A stretch of DNA of 64,000 nt from the NCBI RefSeq assembly GCF_014649875.1, contig NZ_BMTW01000016.1, positions 62,001 through 126,000 of the forward strand. The letters run 5' to 3'. Shown one piece after another: positions 59,433-64,000 of this stretch (its first letter is position 1; each line of letters starts with the position of its first letter). The notes under the pieces were generated by a model. That model saw nothing but the letters and a program-made list of their open reading frames with translations, did not search any database and was not told the DNA's origin. The DNA comes from Streptomyces rubiginosohelvolus (GTDB lineage: Bacteria > Actinomycetota > Actinomycetes > Streptomycetales > Streptomycetaceae). Both the position numbers and the translations under genes were made by a program.

Positions 59433-60146
59433 ATGGTGACGGGCATGCGCCACCACCGCGGCCCACGCCGCTCCCCCGCCCTCCGTCCCCTGCTGCCGCT
59501 CCCGCTGCTGGGGCTTCTGCTGTACGTGCTGCTTCCGGCCGGACCGGGCGGGCTGACCGGGGCGTCCGGGCCGACCGGATCGTCCCGGCCGTCCGCGCCC
59601 GGCCCGGCCTCCGTACCGACCGGGGCGTTGGTCTCCCTCCCGGGTGCGGATGCCGGCGTGGACGCGGACAGCGGGGCCCGGAGCTGGCCGCTGGCGGGGA
59701 GACCGGCGCTGTTACGGGGGTGGGAGCCGCCCGCCGACCCGTACGGACCCGGCCACCGCGGTGTGGATCTCGCGGCGGGGCCGGGCGCCCGGGTGCTGGC
59801 GGCCGCCGACGGCCGGGTGTCGTTCGCGGGGCGGGTGGCGGGACGCGGGGTGCTCGCCGTCGAGGTGGCCGGGAGCGGTTCGCCGCCACTGCGCACCACG
59901 TACGAGCCGGTACGGTCGCTGGTCGAGGAGGGCGCGACCGTACGCGCGGGCCAGCCGGTCGGGGTGCTGGAGGCGGGGCCGTTCCACTGTGCGGCGGACT
60001 GCCTGCACTGGGGGTTGCGGCGCGGGGACGCCTATCTGGACCCGCTCTCGCTCCTGCCGCCCGGACTGCTGCGGAGGGGGCCTTCGCGGTTGCTGCCGGT
60101 GTTCGGGGTGCCGGAGCCACACCCACCCGGCTCCTCCGGTGCCTGA
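59433..60146 (+). CDS. Exported M23-family peptidase (LytM domain) with a TTA codon
   Basis: 237-aa protein with an N-terminal signal/anchor (LRPLLPLPLLGLLLYVLLP), a Pro/Ser/Gly linker and a C-terminal LytM/M23 metallopeptidase domain. The domain has HRGVDLAAGPGARVLAAADG (HxxxD zinc ligands) and CLHWGLRRGDAYLDPL (second His, shortened HxH). M23 enzymes cut peptidoglycan cross-bridges or regulate cell-wall lysis. An in-frame TTA at 59712-59714 makes expression depend on bldA tRNA. Start ATG 59433, GTG 59436 or ATG 59445. The stop codon lies inside a dispersed intergenic repeat. Confidence 0.85.
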   Translation: MVTGMRHHRGPRRSPALRPLLPLPLLGLLLYVLLPAGPGGLTGASGPTGSSRPSAPGPASVPTGALVSLPGADAGVDADSGARSWPLAGRPALLRGWEPPADPYGPGHRGVDLAAGPGARVLAAADGRVSFAGRVAGRGVLAVEVAGSGSPPLRTTYEPVRSLVEEGATVRAGQPVGVLEAGPFHCAADCLHWGLRRGDAYLDPLSLLPPGLLRRGPSRLLPVFGVPEPHPPGSSGA

Positions 60147-60225
60147 GGAGCGGGGTTCGGGGCGGGGCCGCACTTACCACCCAGCCCCTCCGGCGTTTGA
60201 GGAGCGAGGTCCGGGGCGGAGCCCC
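60128..60225. repeat. Two copies of a Streptomyces intergenic repeat
   Basis: Copy 1 at ~60128-60164 and copy 2 at ~60182-60225 share the pattern CTCCGGnGnnTGAGGAGCGnGG followed by TCCGGGGCGG (written as two parts). Copy 2 ends in the hairpin GGGGC/GCCCC. This CCTCCGGCGTTTGAGGAGCG family is dispersed widely in streptomycete genomes. Copy 1 supplies the last codons and stop of the M23 gene. Confidence 0.7.
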
Positions 60226-60268
60226 GGTTCGGGAAGCGGCGGGGCGTTCCGCCGGGGGCAGGGGCGGG

Positions 60269-60850
60269 TCAGCCGCTCACACCGCGCAGGACCATCGCGA
60301 CGGCGGTGTCCGCGATGACACCCGGCTCCTCGGCGACGCCCAGTTCGATCCGGCGTACGGCGGCGTCGACCGACCCCTGCAGGAGCATGGCGGCCAGCCT
60401 CGGCTGGGTGTGGCCCAGGTCGCCGAGCGCTTCGACGATCATGGCGATCAGCCCGCCGTGCGCGGCCCGGATCTTCTCCCGGGCACCGGCGTCCAGCTCG
60501 CTCGCGGAGATCGCGACGACCGCGCGGTGGCGGCGGTCGCCGACGAGGTCGAGCTGGCGGCGCACATACGCCTCGATCTTCGCCTCGGGCGTCTCGGCGC
60601 GCTGCATGGCGTTCTCGACCTCGGCCGCCCAGACGGGGAAGTCGACGGCGCACAGCTCCTCGACGACGGCGGCACGGGAGCGGAAGTACTCGTACACGGA
60701 GGACCGCGCGAGGCCCGTGCGCTCGGCGAGTGCGGGGAAGGTCAACGCTTCCGTACCGCCCTCGGACAGCAGGGAGCGCGCGGCGTCCAGGAGGGCGCCG
60801 CGCTGCATGGTCCGGTGCTCGGCCACGGAGGCCGCTCGAATCCTGGGCAC
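60269..60850 (-). CDS. TetR-family transcriptional regulator
   Basis: 193-aa repressor-type protein. The N-terminal TetR HTH (residues ~17-62) shows LLDAARSLLSEGGTEALTFP, AERTGLARSSVYEYFRS. The C-terminal ligand domain is variable. The start is GTG 60850. It stands between an M23 peptidase and whiG; its target is unknown. Confidence 0.88.
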   Translation of the reverse strand: MPRIRAASVAEHRTMQRGALLDAARSLLSEGGTEALTFPALAERTGLARSSVYEYFRSRAAVVEELCAVDFPVWAAEVENAMQRAETPEAKIEAYVRRQLDLVGDRRHRAVVAISASELDAGAREKIRAAHGGLIAMIVEALGDLGHTQPRLAAMLLQGSVDAAVRRIELGVAEEPGVIADTAVAMVLRGVSG

Positions 60851-60965
60851 GCATCCACTCTACGGCGGCAGGCGCGTGGAGGAAGGGCACAGCCACCGAT
60901 CGGACGGCCGGCGGGTACGGAGAGGGACCCGGTGGGGGATACCGGTGAGGGATACCGGCGGGAGG

Positions 60966-61802
60966 TCAGCGGCCCGCGTCGGCCAGCTTCGCCCGGAGCT
61001 GGAGGACGGACTTGGTGTGGATCTGGCTGACCCGGCTCTCGGTCACCCCGAGGACGTTGCCGATCTCCGCCAGGGTGAGGCCCTCGTAGTAGTAGAGGGT
61101 CACCACGGTCTTCTCGCGGTCGGGGAGGGTGTTGATGGCCCGCGCGAGCAGTCTTCGCAGCTCGCGGTCCTCGGCGACCTCCACCGGATTGTCGGCGGCG
61201 GTGTCCTCCAGGGTGTCCATCAGGCTCAGCCGGTCGCCGCCCTCGCCGCCGACGTGCAGCAGCTCTTCCAGGGCGACCACGTTCGCCAGCGACAACTGGC
61301 TGAAAACGGCGTGCAGTTCCTCCAGCGCGATGCCCATCTCCGAGGCGACCTCGGCCTCCGATGGCGTCCGCCGGAACTGTGCCTCCAGCGTGGCGTACGC
61401 GCGCTCCACGTTCCGCGCCTTCTGCCGGACGGACCGCGGGATCCAGTCCAGGGCCCGGAGTTCGTCGATCATCGCGCCGCGGATCCGGGTGATCGCGTAC
61501 GTCTCGAACTTGATGGCCCGCTCGATGTCGAACTTCTCGATGGCGTCGATCAGTCCGAAGACCCCGGAGGAGACGAAGTCGGCCTGCTCGACGTTGGAGG
61601 GCAGCCCCACGCTCACCCGGCCCGCGACGTACTTCACGAGCGGCGAGTAGTGCAGGATCAGCTGTTCCCGCAGCCGCTCGTCGCCCGTGGTCTTGTAGGA
61701 ACGCCACAACTCGTCGAGGGAGGAGGGAGCGGGAGGGCGCACAGTGCCACGCGCAACCGGTGGTTTCGCCGCGCGGTCAGACCCGGAGGTGTGCTGGGGC
61801 AT
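60966..61802 (-). CDS. whiG: RNA polymerase sigma factor WhiG (FliA/SigD family)
   Basis: Sigma factor that starts sporulation in aerial hyphae. The 278-aa protein has region 2 (LILHYSPLVKYVAGRV; SGVFGLIDAIEKFD; FETYAITRIRGAMIDELRALDW), region 3 (RRTPSEAEVASEMGI) and region 4 (LPDREKTVVTLYYYEGLTLA, then GVTESRVSQIHTKS). Motif order and length match Streptomyces WhiG. ATG 61802 opens MPQHTSGSDRAAK. It lies downstream of dprA with a 254-bp promoter region. Confidence 0.97.
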   Translation of the reverse strand: MPQHTSGSDRAAKPPVARGTVRPPAPSSLDELWRSYKTTGDERLREQLILHYSPLVKYVAGRVSVGLPSNVEQADFVSSGVFGLIDAIEKFDIERAIKFETYAITRIRGAMIDELRALDWIPRSVRQKARNVERAYATLEAQFRRTPSEAEVASEMGIALEELHAVFSQLSLANVVALEELLHVGGEGGDRLSLMDTLEDTAADNPVEVAEDRELRRLLARAINTLPDREKTVVTLYYYEGLTLAEIGNVLGVTESRVSQIHTKSVLQLRAKLADAGR

Positions 61803-62056
61803 GTGGTGCCTTGAGCCGTTCTGCCGTGAAGTGCTGGGGGACTTGTGTCTGAAGCGGAATCCTTGTGAGCGTAGCGTGACTGCGGCGTCGCAGTCCGCGC
61901 AGGACGGGAGTTCCCCGCCGCGCGATTGCCGGTCGCCCCTTGCGCCGTCGGCGCCCGTCCGGGACCGGGGCCGTCGCCGTTGGCGCGGGTCCCGGACAGG
62001 TCACCGATCGATCGTGCGAGGTCATCGGCCTTACCTTTTCACCCGAATGCTCCAGG

Positions 62057-63526
62057 TCAAGTATCGCCTCGCCGCGCGTCGTCGTTGCGTGCCGAAGGAG
62101 GCGTCAACCGCCAGGCGTCGCCTTGGCGTTCGACGAACCCCAGTGAGTGCAGTTCGTACAGTCGACCGAGCGTTTCGTCGGCCGAGGTCCCCGCGGTGCG
62201 CGCGAGGTCACGGGGGTGGGTGACCCCGTGATAGGGGAGCGCGTCGAGGACCCGTGCGGTGACCGCGTCCAGGTGGTCCCTGGGCAGCACCGGGCCGCGG
62301 CGGGCCGGCGGGAGGTCGCCGATGTCCCCGACCAGCTCGACGATTTCGTCCGCGTCGGTGACGAGTACGCCCTCGCCGCGCAACAGCTCATGCACCCCTG
62401 CCGACAGCCCGCTGGTGGCCGGCCCCGGAACGCCCATCGAGAAGCGGCCGAGCCGTTGTGCCTGGCGGGCGGTGACCAGCGAGCCGCTGCGGTATTCGGC
62501 CTCGACCACGACCGTGCCCCTGGTCAGCGCGGCGATGACGCGGTTGCGCAGGATGAACCGGCTGCGAGTGGGGTGGGATGACGGTGGCAACTCGGCGACG
62601 ATCAGGCCCTGTTGGGCCATGCGCCCGAGCAACTCCGCGTGCCCGCGCGGGTAGGTTACATCGACACCGCAGGCAAGCACCGCCGTCGTCGCCCCGCCCG
62701 CGGCCAGCGCGCCCCGGTGGGCGGCCCCGTCCACCCCGAACGCCGCCCCCGACACCACCACCCAGCCGCGCTCCGCGAGCCCGGAGCCGAGGGTGGCCGC
62801 CATGTGCGCCCCGTACGGGGTGCAGGCCCTCGCCCCGACCACCGCGACCGAGCGCAGGGACCACAGCCGCAGGTCGGGCCGCCCCCGCACCCAGAGCCCG
62901 ACGGGCCGCGCGTCGCCGAGGTCGTCCAGCTGGCTCGGCCACTCCCCGTCGCCCGGGCAGACGAAGCGCCCGCCCACCGCGGCGACCGCGGCCAGGTCCC
63001 GCCTCGGCTCCGTGGCGGCCGCCCGCAGCCGGTAGCCGCCGAGCCGCGCGGCGGTCATGCCCGGCAGCTTCTCGGCGGAGCCGTCCTCGACGGTGAGCCT
63101 CCGCATCAGCTCGACCGGACCGATGAACCGCAGCCACCGCCCGGCACGCTCGTCCCCCGGCTCCAGCACCCGCGTCAACGCAGCCCTGGCCAACCGCTGG
63201 GCGTCGCGGTCCCGGTCCCGCGGCTCCGTACAGAGATCCCGACCCCCGTCACGCTCCCGGCCGGAGTCGCGTTCCGGGAAGAGTCCGTGCTCCCGCCCGG
63301 GGCCGCACTCCGGGGCGAGCCCGTGCGCGGGATCCGGGCCTCGCTCCCGGTCAAGCCCGGGCTCCCCGCCCCGCCCCGGCCCATGCCCGGGTTCCGGACC
63401 CGGGCCGCACTCCCACTCCCGCTCCCCGCCGAGTCCGTGCGCGGGATCCGGTCCGTGCTCCGGTACCGGGCCGGGCCCTGCCCCGGCGGCCACCCCCCGC
63501 CCCTGCTCGCCCATCACCCCGGTCAC
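62057..63526 (-). CDS. dprA: DNA-processing protein DprA with repeat-rich N-terminal extension
   Basis: DprA/Smf protein, which loads RecA on single-stranded DNA in recombination or transformation. The 489-aa reading starts at GTG 63526, overlapping the comM stop (GTGA), or at ATG 63514. Residues 1-100 are a Gly/Pro/Glu/Arg repeat region (GPDPAHGL appears twice, with GPGPEPGHGPG and similar). The Rossmann DprA core follows (SVAVVGARACTPYGAHMA, VSGAAFGVDGAAHRGAL, AVLACGVDVTYPRGH, ELPPSSHPTRSRFILRNR), then a C-terminal winged helix. Without the extension the size is that of ordinary Streptomyces DprA. Confidence 0.9.
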   Translation of the reverse strand: MTGVMGEQGRGVAAGAGPGPVPEHGPDPAHGLGGEREWECGPGPEPGHGPGRGGEPGLDRERGPDPAHGLAPECGPGREHGLFPERDSGRERDGGRDLCTEPRDRDRDAQRLARAALTRVLEPGDERAGRWLRFIGPVELMRRLTVEDGSAEKLPGMTAARLGGYRLRAAATEPRRDLAAVAAVGGRFVCPGDGEWPSQLDDLGDARPVGLWVRGRPDLRLWSLRSVAVVGARACTPYGAHMAATLGSGLAERGWVVVSGAAFGVDGAAHRGALAAGGATTAVLACGVDVTYPRGHAELLGRMAQQGLIVAELPPSSHPTRSRFILRNRVIAALTRGTVVVEAEYRSGSLVTARQAQRLGRFSMGVPGPATSGLSAGVHELLRGEGVLVTDADEIVELVGDIGDLPPARRGPVLPRDHLDAVTARVLDALPYHGVTHPRDLARTAGTSADETLGRLYELHSLGFVERQGDAWRLTPPSARNDDARRGDT

Positions 63527-64000
63527 CGCTCCCCCGCCCCCATCGGCACCCCGCGCTGGATGCCCGTCCGCAGTTCCAGGGCGACCGCCACGTCCGAGGC
63601 GTCCGGACGGTCGGCGGCGCGTAGGTCCGCCACCGTCCAGGCCACCCTCAGCACCCGGTCCAAGCCGCGGGCCGTGAGGATTCCGCGTTCCAGGTCCCGT
63701 TCCGCCGCCGCCAGTGCCCCCGGGGCCACCAACAGACGGGTCCGCAGCTCGTGGCCCGGGACCTCGCTGTTCATGGTCCACGGGGTGCCGGCCAGCCGCT
63801 CGGCCGCCCGGGCCCTGGCGTCCCGTACCCGTGCGGCGACGACCTCAGTCGACTCGCCCCGGCCGCCCTGGCCCAGGAAGTCCGCTCGGTCGACCGGCTC
63901 CACCTCGACCCGCAGGTCCACCCGGTCGAGCAGAGGGCCGGACAGCCTCGCCTGGTAGCGGCGGACCACCGAGGGCGGGCACTCGCAGCCCGCGCCCGTG
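63523..64000 (-). CDS. comM: ComM/YifB-family Mg-chelatase-like ATPase, 5' end outside window
   Basis: C-terminal ~158 residues of the ComM-type AAA+ helicase. A CxCPP finger and RRYQARLSGPLLDRVDLRVE are followed by the C-terminal Mg_chelatase_C helices (RILTARGLDRVLRVAWTVAD is close to the family pattern, here GILTARGLDRVLRVAWTVAD). It overlaps dprA by four bases, the usual comM-dprA-whiG order. The start lies to the right of the window. Confidence 0.9.
   Translation of the reverse strand, partial: TGAGCECPPSVVRRYQARLSGPLLDRVDLRVEVEPVDRADFLGQGGRGESTEVVAARVRDARARAAERLAGTPWTMNSEVPGHELRTRLLVAPGALAAAERDLERGILTARGLDRVLRVAWTVADLRAADRPDASDVAVALELRTGIQRGVPMGAGER

Noticed and set aside
60128..60225. 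CRISPR array
   Set aside because: Only two imperfect repeat copies with unequal ends and no regular spacers; matches a dispersed Streptomyces repeat.

Overview
The window is high-GC actinobacterial chromosome, almost certainly Streptomyces. The evidence is GC-rich third codon positions, GTG/TTG starts, whiG next to a dprA/comM pair, a GlcNAc/chitin-type dre operator in front of a chitinase, and a gene order that (from memory) follows the S. coelicolor block from about SCO5679 down to SCO5619. No rRNA, tRNA or CRISPR array was recognised.

Layout. (1) 1-6.5 kb: the 5' part of a divergent EPSP synthase, an acyl-CoA dehydrogenase, an aldehyde dehydrogenase and a PucR-type regulator, all on the minus strand. 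(2) 6.7-31.4 kb: a nitrogen/polyamine catabolism neighbourhood. It holds gabT, a PuuB-like FAD oxidoreductase, the potABCD transporter, two gamma-aminobutyraldehyde-type dehydrogenases, a second orphan PotD-like binding protein, an Lrp/AsnC regulator and a class III aminotransferase. Together these could import putrescine/spermidine and carry it through aldehyde and GABA to succinate semialdehyde. Interspersed are a TraG-like membrane ATPase, a PAP2 phosphatase, a secreted GH18 chitinase, a NADAR protein, an adenosine-deaminase-family enzyme probably of the futalosine pathway, a GDPD and an S-adenosylmethionine methyltransferase. (3) 31.5-43.7 kb: an ABC pair with a degenerate signature motif, glycosyltransferases, a two-component system, a thiamine ABC transporter (thiB-thiP-thiQ order) under a TPP riboswitch, and rlmN.

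(4) 43.7-54.4 kb: an integrated actinomycete conjugative element of the pSAM2/AICE type. It is bounded by an 11-bp core repeat (43709-43719 and 54428-54438) that lies in codons 4-7 of rlmN. The element has inserted into the 5' end of rlmN and supplies the gene with a replacement start codon and upstream region. The displaced native start is still visible beyond the integrase. The element carries xis/int, a frameshifted repSA replication gene, a TraSA-like FtsK/SpoIIIE translocase, Spd-like small membrane proteins, an XRE-type repressor, a Nudix gene resembling the pSAM2 immunity factor, an HD-domain protein and, at its left end, an AT-richer two-gene cargo. That cargo is a CD-NTase (cGAS/DncV-like nucleotidyltransferase) overlapping a four-TM membrane protein of the SMODS-associated 4TM type, i.e. 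a minimal CBASS antiphage system. This is the most interesting item in the window.

(5) 54.5-64 kb: conserved core genes on the minus strand: cdsA, frr, pyrH, tsf, rpsB, then a TTA-containing M23 peptidase on the plus strand, a TetR regulator, whiG (sporulation sigma factor), dprA with a repeat-rich N-terminal extension, and the 3' part of comM.

Starts were chosen by family length, Shine-Dalgarno spacing and operon overlap. Functions rest on motifs read by eye. No database search was run.
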